From Cyanobacteria bacterium UBA6446 (lineage in GTDB: Bacteria; Cyanobacteriota; Vampirovibrionia; Gastranaerophilales; Gastranaerophilaceae), in the NCBI GenBank assembly GCA_002438405.1, contig DJOE01000020.1, forward strand, positions 27,735 to 91,734: 64,000 bases of DNA, given 5' to 3'. How positions within the stretch are numbered: the stretch's first letter is position 1; each line of letters begins with the position of its first letter. This document shows positions 19,160 through 28,152 of this stretch, piece by piece. The translations under genes were made by a program, and so were the position numbers. The notes below the pieces were generated by a model. The model was not told where the DNA came from, searched no databases, and saw nothing but the letters and a program-made list of their open reading frames with translations.

Positions 19160-20536
19160 ATGAAGAGAAATATTTTATCAATTTTAGGGTTTATTTTATT
19201 ATTAAATCTAAGCGCATTAAATGCAAATAGTGCCGAGATTGTTTACCCAAAGAGTAACAATGTAACTATTAATTCACCACGAACATTTTTTATCGGAAGT
19301 GAAAATCCAAACAATCAACTGACTATTAATGGAGAATCGGTTGAAATTGACCCATCAGGTGGTTTTTGGTATACGGTGAATTTATCTGTTGGAGAAAATT
19401 TATTTAAAATTGATAATGGCAAAGAATCTAAAACTTATACAATTACAAGAAATGAACAAACTACAACTGCTCAATCTACTCTTACAGAAAAAAAATATAA
19501 TAAACCAATTATAATTGTAACAAATGAAAATAATATTCCACTTCGTTCAACTCCGGTTGATTTTGGGATAAATCGATTACAACATTTGCAAAAAGGTATT
19601 TTATTAAAGGCTATTGGAGAGTATGAAGATTTTTACAAGGTGCAACTCGCTAGAGATGACTATGCTTGGCTTGCAAAATCTTCGATGAAAGAACTTCAAA
19701 ATAAAGAACTTCAACCGGCTAAAATTGAATCTTTTACTTATGAAGAAATGACAGATAAAAGAATTTTTAAATTAAAATTATCGCAAAAAACACCATATAT
19801 TTTATATGATAATAATGGACTTGATTTGACGGTTTATAACGTTGAGGGTTGTCCTTTTAATAAATACGAATTTCATATAAACCCGATTGGAAAATTATTT
19901 GGATTTAACAGTTATTACAAAACAGACAATGAACTTGTGATTGAAATAAATAATTCTCCTGTTATTGATAAAACTTGCCCGTTAAAAGACATAAAAATAA
20001 CACTTGATGCAGGGCATGGAGGTAGTGAATATGGTGCAATCGGCCCTCTTGGAGATAAAGAAAAAGACATAAATTTAGCAATCGCACAAAAATTACAAAC
20101 TAAGCTTCAAGAGGCTGGAGCAATTGTTTATATGACAAGAAATGATGATAGTGAAGTTTCACTTTCTGATAGAGTAAAAAAATCGAATGATAATAATTCT
20201 CAAATATTTTTAAGTATTCATAATAATGCTTTGCCGGATTCTCTTGCAGATAGAAAAGCAACAGGAACAGAAACATACTATTTCTATCCTCAATCAAGAG
20301 AACTTGCCAAAACATTACTTGATACAATTACAAAAGACTTAGAATTAAAAAATAATGGAGCAAAACAACAAAGTTTTGCAGTAGTTCGGAATACGAATAG
20401 TCTTGCAATTTTACTTGAACTTGGTTATATCATAAATCCAGAAGACAATGCAAAACTTATGGACGACTGTTTTCAAGATAAAGCAGCAGAATCAATTAAA
20501 CACGGATTGGAGAATTATTTAAATGGCATACAATAA
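19160..20536 (+). CDS. secreted N-acetylmuramoyl-L-alanine amidase with SH3b-like domain
   Basis: The product starts MKRNILSILGFILLLNLSA, a signal peptide. A TTG five codons upstream is in frame but less likely. A wall-binding SH3b-like region (about residues 115-180) precedes the Amidase_3 domain from residue 280. Zinc and catalytic residues are seen in DAGHGGSEYGA, DKEKDINL, SIHNNA and LLELGYI. The enzyme cuts the MurNAc-L-Ala bond in periplasmic peptidoglycan. It is divergent from ftsI and overlaps the next gene by 14 bases. It differs in architecture from the second amidase at 22294-24171, so the two likely bind different wall sites. Confidence 0.92.
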   Translation: MKRNILSILGFILLLNLSALNANSAEIVYPKSNNVTINSPRTFFIGSENPNNQLTINGESVEIDPSGGFWYTVNLSVGENLFKIDNGKESKTYTITRNEQTTTAQSTLTEKKYNKPIIIVTNENNIPLRSTPVDFGINRLQHLQKGILLKAIGEYEDFYKVQLARDDYAWLAKSSMKELQNKELQPAKIESFTYEEMTDKRIFKLKLSQKTPYILYDNNGLDLTVYNVEGCPFNKYEFHINPIGKLFGFNSYYKTDNELVIEINNSPVIDKTCPLKDIKITLDAGHGGSEYGAIGPLGDKEKDINLAIAQKLQTKLQEAGAIVYMTRNDDSEVSLSDRVKKSNDNNSQIFLSIHNNALPDSLADRKATGTETYYFYPQSRELAKTLLDTITKDLELKNNGAKQQSFAVVRNTNSLAILLELGYIINPEDNAKLMDDCFQDKAAESIKHGLENYLNGIQ

Positions 20537-21512
20537 TAAAAAACTTGGAGCATTTATTGTTCCAACCGGAATTGGAGCATCAATAGGCGGATATGCAGGA
20601 GATGCTAGTACTTATGCCAGAAAATTTGCCAATAAAAATATCAATTTAATTGTAAACCCTAATGTGGTAAATGCAGGTTGCTTTTCCGGAATTACACCCA
20701 ACATGCTATATACTGAAGGGTACACCTTAGATAGTTTCTTCAAAGGTGAAATCAATTTGATTCCCTCAAATAATAATAAAATCGGAATCATATATGATAA
20801 CGCAATACCTCAAGATGTGTTGAATGTTCACATCAACACACAAAATGCCGTTAAAACTGTATATGGTGTAGATATTCATGCATATACGATTACACAAGAA
20901 CCGGTTGGGGTTGAATTCTATATGACAGATGATGGAATTTCAGTTGGTGATGTCAAAAATATTTCAACACTAGGAAAATCCTGCGAAGAATTACTTGAAA
21001 AAGGTTGTGATGCAATCGCTATTGTCTGTCTATTTGAAGATCCTGAGGACGATAATGCAAATTACGCAAATGGTGAGGGGGCAGATCCAGTAGGTGGTGT
21101 GGAAGCAATATTATCACACTATATCTCAAAGCACTACAAAGTACCTTGTGCGCACTCTCCTGCTTTTGTTGACTACACAATTTATCCGGACATTGTAAAC
21201 CCTAAGTCCTCATCTGAATACATAACTCCAACATTTTTACCTTGTATTTTGCTTGGATTATCTCAAGCACCACAAATTACAACCGACAAAAACATTGGAA
21301 TAAATATAAAAGATGTAGATTTTCTTGTGATGCCACACAATGCATTAGGTTCTGTTCCCGTGTTTGAAGCTCAACAACGCAATATTAAAACATACGCAAT
21401 AAAAGAAAACACATCTGAACTCAATATTACAAAAGATAAATTATTCAAAAAATCAAACATCATAGAAATAGAAACTTATGAAGAATGCCTAAATCACATT
21501 TTAAAAAGTTAA
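20523..21512 (+). CDS. DUF3326 protein, cyanobacterial-type, unknown function
   Basis: The 329-residue protein begins with FIVPTGIGASIGGYAGDAS, the hallmark of DUF3326 proteins that I know mainly from cyanobacteria and relatives. A conserved block NPNVVNAG and the acidic motif ANGEGADPVGGVEA follow. No signal peptide or membrane segment is seen. No reaction is known to me. Its start lies inside the amidase gene with GGAG 12 bases upstream, so the two are co-translated. Its end overlaps the convergent murI by 12 bases. It supports a cyanobacteria-related host. Confidence 0.85.
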   Translation: MAYNNKKLGAFIVPTGIGASIGGYAGDASTYARKFANKNINLIVNPNVVNAGCFSGITPNMLYTEGYTLDSFFKGEINLIPSNNNKIGIIYDNAIPQDVLNVHINTQNAVKTVYGVDIHAYTITQEPVGVEFYMTDDGISVGDVKNISTLGKSCEELLEKGCDAIAIVCLFEDPEDDNANYANGEGADPVGGVEAILSHYISKHYKVPCAHSPAFVDYTIYPDIVNPKSSSEYITPTFLPCILLGLSQAPQITTDKNIGINIKDVDFLVMPHNALGSVPVFEAQQRNIKTYAIKENTSELNITKDKLFKKSNIIEIETYEECLNHILKS

Positions 21513-22316
21513 TAATTTAGGAACACTTTTCAAATTATAAAACATTTTAGCCGATTTTTGAAATTTTACTGGTTCAGAACTTACATAAAATTCTTCAAAT
21601 GGCTTGCTGTTTGATTTATTTAACAAGTTAGAATTTTCTAAATCATCTTTAATAAACTTTGCAAACGGAATTGCAGGGTCAATAAATAATTCTTCTTGTG
21701 CAAATTTTGATAATGTTTTAAGTAAAAACGGATAATGTGTACAACCTAATACAATTTTTTGCGGATTATTTTTAAGCATTTTATCTAGATCATTTTTAAC
21801 AATAAGGATACTATTTAAATCAGTAATTGTGTTATTTTCAACAATTCCAACCCAATCAGGGCAATGTTGACCAAAAACTTGCATTGTTGAATTGTACTTA
21901 GCGATTTCTCTCGGGTAAATATTTGAATTAATTGTTGCACTTGTTGCAAAAACACCTAACCTTTCAATAGGTTCTTTTGCCAAAATTTCTGCGACTGATT
22001 GCACAATTGGGTAAAGTTTTAAATTGTATTTGTTTTTTATATCGTCATAAATTACAGATGATGTTGTATTACAAGCCATAACAACAGCCTTGCAACCCTT
22101 TTGTTCAAAAAACTTTAAAATTTTATCTGAATACTCCAACAATTGTTCCTTTGTTTTCTCTCCATAAGGAACATGTAGAGTGTCGCCATAATAAATATAA
22201 TTTTCGTTTGGTAAGATTTTTTTTACTTTATTCAATACAGTAAGACCGCCAACTCCGGAATCAAAAAAAGCAATCGGAGCCTCACTGTTAAAATTACTTT
22301 TTGTTAAAGTAGTCAT
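21501..22316 (-). CDS. murI: glutamate racemase
   Basis: MurI converts L- to D-glutamate for the peptidoglycan stem. The motif IAFFDSGVGGLTV opens the domain. The two catalytic cysteines are in ACNTTSS (near residue 81) and GCTHYPF (near 192). The length of 271 residues is normal. The start overlaps the amidase gene by 23 bases, so the two are translationally coupled, and both act on the wall. It is convergent with the DUF3326 gene. Confidence 0.95.
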   Translation of the reverse strand: MTTLTKSNFNSEAPIAFFDSGVGGLTVLNKVKKILPNENYIYYGDTLHVPYGEKTKEQLLEYSDKILKFFEQKGCKAVVMACNTTSSVIYDDIKNKYNLKLYPIVQSVAEILAKEPIERLGVFATSATINSNIYPREIAKYNSTMQVFGQHCPDWVGIVENNTITDLNSILIVKNDLDKMLKNNPQKIVLGCTHYPFLLKTLSKFAQEELFIDPAIPFAKFIKDDLENSNLLNKSNSKPFEEFYVSSEPVKFQKSAKMFYNLKSVPKLLTF

Positions 22317-24171
22317 TTATACCCTCAGCTATAGCTTTTGCGGTCGCCTGTTTTCTGCTTTCTGAAACTAATTGAGCTCTTTCAACAGGGCTGGAAATGA
22401 ATCCTATTTCTACCAAAATAGCAGGTGCCGTAGTATGATTTATAACATAAAATCTTGATTTAAACAAGCCTCTGTCCTTTGAATTTACGTGATTTAGCAA
22501 AGAAGCATGTACATATTTTGCAAGTTCAAGACTGTTATCTTTATAATAATGAGTTTCTAAACCAGTTGGAGAATCACTGTTACTTGAATTTACGTGAATG
22601 CTGACAAAAATATCAGGATTTATATCTTCGCTAATTGCAACTCTATCTTGCAAAGAAACATAAGTATCTGTTGTTCTTGTCATTTCAACAATATAGCCCT
22701 TTTTACGTAACAAGTCTGCAACTCGCTTTGAAACATCTAATGTAATATTTTTTTCATAAACACCGTTACGTGTCGCACCAACATCTGAACCGCCATGTCC
22801 GGCATCAATTACGACATAACGTTTATTTGTATCTTTTTTGGTGGTCGGAACAACAATAGTTGGAACTGTAACAACAGGCTCAACTTTCGGTTTTGGAAGT
22901 TCTGCCAATTTGCTAAACTGTTCCTTAATTCGAATTGTTTTCCCGTCTGCTCCGGCATGGATATCTATATTATCGGCTTTATCAACAGGAACAACAAATT
23001 TAACCCCACCTTGAGCAAGAGCGCTTAGTCTTACATTTGAAAATGCAGTATTTCTCAATGTAGATTTGATTGAACCCTCAGTATATTTATCAACATTATA
23101 CAAAAGTAGTTCAACTGCAGTAGATGTACGTTCTAATCCATATACTACCAGTTTTGAAAAAATCAACTTCATAGAATGAGTTTTAGTATCATTTTTTTCA
23201 TACAAAACATTATTCAAGTTAACTTTTGACGTATATAAACTAGAGGTTGAAACATTCAACTTATCAACAATAACAAGACGTTCTCCATCTCCATAAATAA
23301 CAGGAATGTATCTAGATGGTGTTGAACTTGTAATAACAATTCTTGCGGTATTTTTGTCAAATTGTCCAATTTTTATAGATTCTGTTTGATTAAACTTGAT
23401 GTCCTTGTTACGAATTGCAGGATTTACAATTGCGTTTGGAATATCAAAAGCAACTCTTGACGGATTAGACAAATACATCGGCTTTGTTACTGTCAGAGAG
23501 CCTAAACCTGTTATTACAACATTGCTATTTTTGAATGTTAAATTATCTATATAAAATTTAGAATTTAAAAGTAAGTCTTTTTTAACAAGAATATAGTTTT
23601 TTTCATCTGTTGTTTGACCCAATTTAAATGCAGAGTTTATTTGTCCGGCTAAACTAGGATTTGCAACAGTAGTTGGAATTTGTAAACCAGATGTTTCATA
23701 AATTTCACTCTTTGCAACATCATCATAAACCCGTTGGAAATAATAATTTGACATTGTTGGATTTTTCAATCTTACAAACAGTGTATTATTTAACTTTTTA
23801 AGTTGAATATTTGCAGGGTTAAAACCTTGTTTATAAGAAATTACAACCCTTACAATATTTGGATTTGTTGAAAATTGACTAACAACAACTTCTTTAATAT
23901 CACCATTGGATAAGACTAAATCTTGCACGGGACATTTCAAAATTGCAGAATTTATATCAAAATAAGCCTTATTCTCATCTTGAACAACATACAATTTCGG
24001 TTGAGCGGAAAAGCTAAAATCCGTGTTATTAAAACTGTTTATAGCAACAATAGAAGATGAATTGTCATAAATAACAGAAGTTATTCCTAATGTTTCATCA
24101 GCCATTGTACAGGTCGCAAAACTTAGGATAAATGTAAATAAACAGAATAATTTAATAAAAATATTTTTCAT
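22294..24171 (-). CDS. N-acetylmuramoyl-L-alanine amidase with AMIN-like domains (AmiC type)
   Basis: A signal peptide (MKNIFIKLFCLFTFILSF) is followed by two AMIN-like beta-rich regions (about residues 30-130 and 200-300). A Pro/Val/Thr linker near 425-445 leads to the Amidase_3 catalytic domain from about 450. Zinc and catalytic residues appear in DAGHGGSDVGA, YEKNITLDV, SIHVNSS and VEIGF. AMIN domains place such enzymes at the septum or at wall sites in diderms. At 625 residues it is longer than E. coli AmiC and resembles cyanobacterial enzymes. The ribosome site is AAAAGG. Confidence 0.93.
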   Translation of the reverse strand: MKNIFIKLFCLFTFILSFATCTMADETLGITSVIYDNSSSIVAINSFNNTDFSFSAQPKLYVVQDENKAYFDINSAILKCPVQDLVLSNGDIKEVVVSQFSTNPNIVRVVISYKQGFNPANIQLKKLNNTLFVRLKNPTMSNYYFQRVYDDVAKSEIYETSGLQIPTTVANPSLAGQINSAFKLGQTTDEKNYILVKKDLLLNSKFYIDNLTFKNSNVVITGLGSLTVTKPMYLSNPSRVAFDIPNAIVNPAIRNKDIKFNQTESIKIGQFDKNTARIVITSSTPSRYIPVIYGDGERLVIVDKLNVSTSSLYTSKVNLNNVLYEKNDTKTHSMKLIFSKLVVYGLERTSTAVELLLYNVDKYTEGSIKSTLRNTAFSNVRLSALAQGGVKFVVPVDKADNIDIHAGADGKTIRIKEQFSKLAELPKPKVEPVVTVPTIVVPTTKKDTNKRYVVIDAGHGGSDVGATRNGVYEKNITLDVSKRVADLLRKKGYIVEMTRTTDTYVSLQDRVAISEDINPDIFVSIHVNSSNSDSPTGLETHYYKDNSLELAKYVHASLLNHVNSKDRGLFKSRFYVINHTTAPAILVEIGFISSPVERAQLVSESRKQATAKAIAEGINDYFNKK

Positions 24172-24232
24172 ATAATCATTACCTTTTCTAAGATTATATG
24201 ATATTTTTCGCTTTAGAGCAAAAATGTTACAT

Positions 24233-24424
24233 CTACATAATATTCTTTTTCCCTAAGATATATGCAAGTTGAGTCCTATTTTTTGCCATAGTTTTTGCAA
24301 TAGCTTGACCGACATAAAGCTTAACAGTATGTTTACTCAAAAACAACTCTTCAGCTATTTCATTGTTAGATAAACCCTCAATAAGGTATTCACAAACTTC
24401 TCTTTCTCTATTTGTCAATTCCAT
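24233..24424 (-). CDS. stand-alone LuxR-type helix-turn-helix protein
   Basis: The 63-residue protein is almost only the DNA-binding helix-turn-helix of the LuxR/GerE family (LTNREREVCEYLIEGLSNNE, then SKHTVKLYV). No receiver or ligand domain is present, as in short regulators related to spore GerE. The SD GGAGAAG supports the start. It lies 61 bases upstream of the AMIN amidase on the same strand and may regulate it or be co-transcribed with it. The target is inferred. Confidence 0.8.
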   Translation of the reverse strand: MELTNREREVCEYLIEGLSNNEIAEELFLSKHTVKLYVGQAIAKTMAKNRTQLAYILGKKNIM

Positions 24425-24566
24425 ATTATATCTTCTCCATGAACAGTTTAATTATAATATTCTGAGAGATAAAACTCTTAATAATAATTCCATTTATATA
24501 AAATTAAAAATAAGACTTGAAATATTTCTATTTTTTTTATAAGATAAGAGCTGTAAAATAGAATAT

Positions 24567-24640
<74 letters not shown>

Positions 24641-24681
24641 AATAACGAATCTTTGATAATTCAGAGGTTCGTTATTTTTTT
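24641..24681 (+). terminator. Terminator of tRNA-Arg
   Basis: AATAACGAA from 24641 pairs with TTCGTTATT ending near 24676, directly after the tRNA, followed by a run of T. Confidence 0.8.
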
Positions 24682-25388
24682 GTCAGAAAAAGATATCCTT
24701 TTTCAGGAGAATTCTTTATAAGTGTTCTCATTATAGCTTTACCGTCATTAAATATGTTGACTTGTGGTGAAACATCTAGCACAGCTTCACCAACTTTAGA
24801 AATATTTTCTATCGGGATATTATTTGAATACATATATTCAAATGGAGTTTTACGTTGTTTATAAATGTAGCTTAAACCACTATTTTCGCCCTGTAAAAAA
24901 GGATTATTAACATCATTGCTTTTCATGATTTGAAATAACTTATCCAGAGGTCTAATTTTTAATTTCGTAGAATCCAAGCTTTTTGCTTTGATACGAAGCA
25001 TTACCAATTTGTTATCATTCTTTTTTGCCATTTGCAATATTTTTGCCAAATAATCTCGTTTCCCGCCATTTGCCCAAGCATTAAGAATATTTTCTAAATT
25101 AAATAAAAATAATTGAGGTGAACCTTTTGTATCTGTTCCCTGTTGAATTTTTAAACCACCAGATTCAAGTATTTTTTCATAATTTCTTTGACTTGTTATG
25201 TGATATAAATATTTGGATTTATCTTTCTTTAATGGATAGATTCTAGTTTGGGACAATAATTCTTTACCTAAAGAGTTAGAAAGTTCTTCTGATTTATTGA
25301 GAAGATTTTTAGATAATTTCCAGCCGACCTTACTAGAAGAACGACTTTTTATAAATTTCAAACTAGACTTAATAATTAAACTTGACAC
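24672..25388 (-). CDS. hypothetical protein with a possible ADP-ribosyltransferase-like fold
   Basis: This 238-residue protein has a basic N-terminus and then KYLYHITSQRNYEKILESGG (about residues 59-78). The pattern YHxT-x-x-N-x-x-x-I-x-x-x-G occurs at the start of ADP-ribosyltransferase-like folds such as KptA and DarT relatives. Further on, TPFEYMYSNNIPIENIS resembles the late P-x-E-Y plus Ile-Pro strand of such domains. This is a resemblance I judge by eye and not a firm family assignment. No signal peptide or partner antitoxin (for example a macrodomain) is next to it. Its end overlaps the tRNA terminator region on the opposite strand. Confidence 0.55.
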   Translation of the reverse strand: MSSLIIKSSLKFIKSRSSSKVGWKLSKNLLNKSEELSNSLGKELLSQTRIYPLKKDKSKYLYHITSQRNYEKILESGGLKIQQGTDTKGSPQLFLFNLENILNAWANGGKRDYLAKILQMAKKNDNKLVMLRIKAKSLDSTKLKIRPLDKLFQIMKSNDVNNPFLQGENSGLSYIYKQRKTPFEYMYSNNIPIENISKVGEAVLDVSPQVNIFNDGKAIMRTLIKNSPEKGYLFLTKK

Positions 25389-25546
25389 AATATTTTCCCC
25401 GTATTGATATAAAGTTTTTCAAAATCATAAATTTGACTTAATGTAAAGATTTATAACATAATAAAATTAGTGTATCTATTACAATTATAGCAGGTGTTTT
25501 AGGGCTTATAGAAAATTCTAATGAATGCAATTGTTTCCAACTATGC

Positions 25547-25575
25547 TTGACAAAACACAAATAATATTATATTCT
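25547..25575 (+). promoter_or_regulatory. Sigma-70-like promoter of the AAA+ gene
   Basis: TTGACA (25547-25552) and TATTCT (25570-25575) are 17 bases apart. The leader to the ATG at 25647 is about 65 bases. No hairpin terminator is seen in the 25389-25546 stretch, which holds nothing else I can support. Confidence 0.6.
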
Positions 25576-25646
25576 ACTACATACGTAGCAAGTGATGTTT
25601 TTACACTTGTTTTTGATTACAGTGACTTAGTGAGTGAGGTAGTAAG

Positions 25647-27170
25647 ATGAGAATAGGACAAATTCAAGCAACAAATTTTTACACAAAAAATTACACGCAA
25701 CAAAATGTAAACAACAAATCAAATAACATGGTCAATTCTCAATCCATGGTCTCACTTCCAAATTTTGGATACGGAAAAGATTTAGTTAATAGAAAACCAA
25801 TTGCATTTAAGGGAAATGAAATTCAAAAAGCAGCTTCGACTCTTTTGAATCAGTTTCCATTTGAAGACCGGTTAGCTTCTCTATTACAACATTTGAAAGT
25901 TGGAGAACTAGTTGTTACCGGTAAAGACTTTAACACTGCTCAAAAAGCATTGTTAAAACACATAAAAGGTTTTGATCAAGTGATTAAAAAAGAAATTTTT
26001 ATGAAAGAAGAAAACCTTAAACATAATTATGCGTTTTTCAAATACAATTTTGACGAGTTCGGTCTGTTAAATATTAATGACAAAAAGTTAAACCTAATAT
26101 CACACGGCAAAGACTACAAAATGGATTCAGGAATGAATTTCTTCATTGTAAATAATGACACAATTCAATATGCTGATGATGTAATTCATTTTAAAACGAA
26201 ACCAAAACATGATATAGGTTATCTACGTTCAGGGTTTGCAACAGTATTAGACTTTACAAAAGATGTTGAAAAAGATGTTGATACACTTAATAAAAAGACA
26301 ATTTCTAAGAGAATACTTCAAGCATCAGCACCAAGTACAAAACTTAATTTCTCAAAAATTGGAGGACAAGACAAAGCAATTGAGGAACTTAAAAGAGGTA
26401 TTTTGTACCCAATAAAATATCCTGAAGGTTATAATGAACAAGATATTACAAGAGGATACATTTTGCATGGACCTGCAGGTACAGGTAAAACAGCATTATG
26501 TAAAGCTTTGGCAAATGAAGCCGGTGTTCATAGTGAATATGCAAGTGGAACAGCTTTCCAAGCTAAATATGTTGGGGAATCAGAGGCAAATGTTAGGGAT
26601 TTCTTCAACCGACTTGTAGATAACCAACCATCAATTGGTATTATTGATGAAATTGATGCCATTGGTGTTGAAAGGGGAGCAGGAGACCACTACGGAGATA
26701 AATTAATCGACCAAATACTTACTTGTATGACAGATATTTACGATAATGGTGATAATGTTTATATCTTAGGCCTAACAAACAGATATGATGCATTAGATAC
26801 TGCATTGAAAAGAGCTGAAAGATTTAGTAAACACATCAGAATTGGCGAACCAGATAAAGATGGGGTTAGACAAATCTTGAAAATTCATACAGATGGAAGA
26901 CCTTTAGATAAAAACATCAATACTGAGGAAATTGTTGATAAAATGTATGAGGCAAAAGCTGTTGGTGGGGATATCAAGTTTATGTCAAAACTTGCAAAAG
27001 AATCTATGATGAAACGTCTTGGAATCTATGACAAAATGGAGAATGGAACATTTACAGAAGCAGACATGAAAAATGCAACTATTACGCAAGAAGATTTTCT
27101 AAACGCAATAGAAGAATTCAAAACTCAACACCGAGATGGAAGAAAACCTATCGGATTCGGTAAAAAATAA
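25647..27170 (+). CDS. single-domain AAA+ ATPase with a disordered N-terminal leader
   Basis: The 507-residue protein has one AAA module. Walker A is GPAGTGKT (residues 275-282), Walker B is IGIIDEIDAIG (about 330-340), and the sensor/arginine-finger segment is ALKRAERFSKHI. Sequence around the module is of the Cdc48/FtsH class, but there is no membrane segment and no protease motif. The first 60 residues are Asn/Gln-rich and end in NFGYGKDLVNRKPIAFKG. Residues 65-240 form a domain I do not recognise, which may select substrate. It probably remodels or unfolds a protein; the target is unknown. It is transcribed alone. Confidence 0.85.
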   Translation: MRIGQIQATNFYTKNYTQQNVNNKSNNMVNSQSMVSLPNFGYGKDLVNRKPIAFKGNEIQKAASTLLNQFPFEDRLASLLQHLKVGELVVTGKDFNTAQKALLKHIKGFDQVIKKEIFMKEENLKHNYAFFKYNFDEFGLLNINDKKLNLISHGKDYKMDSGMNFFIVNNDTIQYADDVIHFKTKPKHDIGYLRSGFATVLDFTKDVEKDVDTLNKKTISKRILQASAPSTKLNFSKIGGQDKAIEELKRGILYPIKYPEGYNEQDITRGYILHGPAGTGKTALCKALANEAGVHSEYASGTAFQAKYVGESEANVRDFFNRLVDNQPSIGIIDEIDAIGVERGAGDHYGDKLIDQILTCMTDIYDNGDNVYILGLTNRYDALDTALKRAERFSKHIRIGEPDKDGVRQILKIHTDGRPLDKNINTEEIVDKMYEAKAVGGDIKFMSKLAKESMMKRLGIYDKMENGTFTEADMKNATITQEDFLNAIEEFKTQHRDGRKPIGFGKK

Positions 27171-27221
27171 TTATATTTCTCACATCCTTCTTATATAATA
27201 TACTATATGTACGCTATTATT

Positions 27222-27250
27222 AAGCTCTCATTATGTGGGAGCTTTTAATT
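27222..27250 (+). terminator. Terminator after the AAA+ gene
   Basis: AAGCTC (27222-27227) pairs with GAGCTT (27239-27244) and is followed by TTTAATTT. It lies between convergent genes. Confidence 0.6.
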
Positions 27251-27272
27251 TATTATTTAAATATCAATCTAA

Positions 27273-28151
27273 CTAACCAAATACTTGTTTTTGAACTTCA
27301 AAAGCGGTCTTTGTTGTCGCAAGGCCAGCTTGAGAACTTTCTTTTAAAGTTGGTGACATTAAAGCTCCTGTTTGTTCCATCGCATCAATCACTTCATCAA
27401 TTGGAATCTTAGACTCAACTCCAGATAGGGCAAGTTCAACAGCGGTAATAGAATGAACAGCTAAAAACGGATTTCTCTTTACGCATGGAACTTCAACAAG
27501 TCCTGCAACCGGATCACAAGTTAAACCCAACAAATTTTTTAGAGCTAAAGCTGCGGCATTAAGTATTTGAGAAACATTTCCACCCCTCATTTGACAAATA
27601 GCAGCAGCACTCATAGCAGAGGCTACGCCACATTCTGCTTGGCAACCGGCAACAGCACCTGCTAAAGCTACTTTTATAGAAATAATTCTACCAATTTCAC
27701 CTGCAGTAATTAAAGCATTTAGTTGTTCTCTTTCAGAATGATTAAACTCTTCACTCACCGCAACTAAAGTCGCAGGTAAAATACCACATGAACCTGCCGT
27801 TGGACAAGCTACAATTTTACCCATTCTAATATTTTCTTCACTTGTTGCAAGCGCATATTCAATAATTTTTTCAAAAACAGAACCAAAGATTGCATGTTCT
27901 GATTTATAACGTTTTTGAACTCTAAAACAGTCTTGACCACACATTCCACTCATTGATAATTCCTTGCTTGCCATACCTGATTGAATAGCTTCTTTCATAG
28001 CATAAAGACTTTTTGCAACAAAACTCCGAACTTGTTCAACAGTGATATCTGATTCAATAGCCATATTTTCTTGAGCAATCTCATAAATTTGTTTATTACG
28101 AGAGATACAAGCTTCTTTTAATTGTTCAAATGTATTTATATTTAATGCCAT
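27273..28151 (-). CDS. sdaAA: L-serine dehydratase, alpha subunit (Fe-S)
   Basis: The subunit carries the 4Fe-4S active site that deaminates L-serine to pyruvate. The cysteines are visible in CGQDCFR, ACPTAGSCGIL and CDPVAGLVEVPCVKRN. The 292-residue length fits the separate alpha subunit of the two-subunit type. The start lies one base past the beta-subunit stop region, so both are made together. The iron-sulfur enzyme is oxygen-labile, which fits an anaerobic host. Confidence 0.95.
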   Translation of the reverse strand: MALNINTFEQLKEACISRNKQIYEIAQENMAIESDITVEQVRSFVAKSLYAMKEAIQSGMASKELSMSGMCGQDCFRVQKRYKSEHAIFGSVFEKIIEYALATSEENIRMGKIVACPTAGSCGILPATLVAVSEEFNHSEREQLNALITAGEIGRIISIKVALAGAVAGCQAECGVASAMSAAAICQMRGGNVSQILNAAALALKNLLGLTCDPVAGLVEVPCVKRNPFLAVHSITAVELALSGVESKIPIDEVIDAMEQTGALMSPTLKESSQAGLATTKTAFEVQKQVFG

Positions 28152-28152
28152 A

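Noticed and set aside
24172..24232. Hairpin TTTTCGCT/AGCAAAA between the LuxR gene and the amidase
   Set aside because: The stem has a bulge and is short, so it is too weak to call a terminator.
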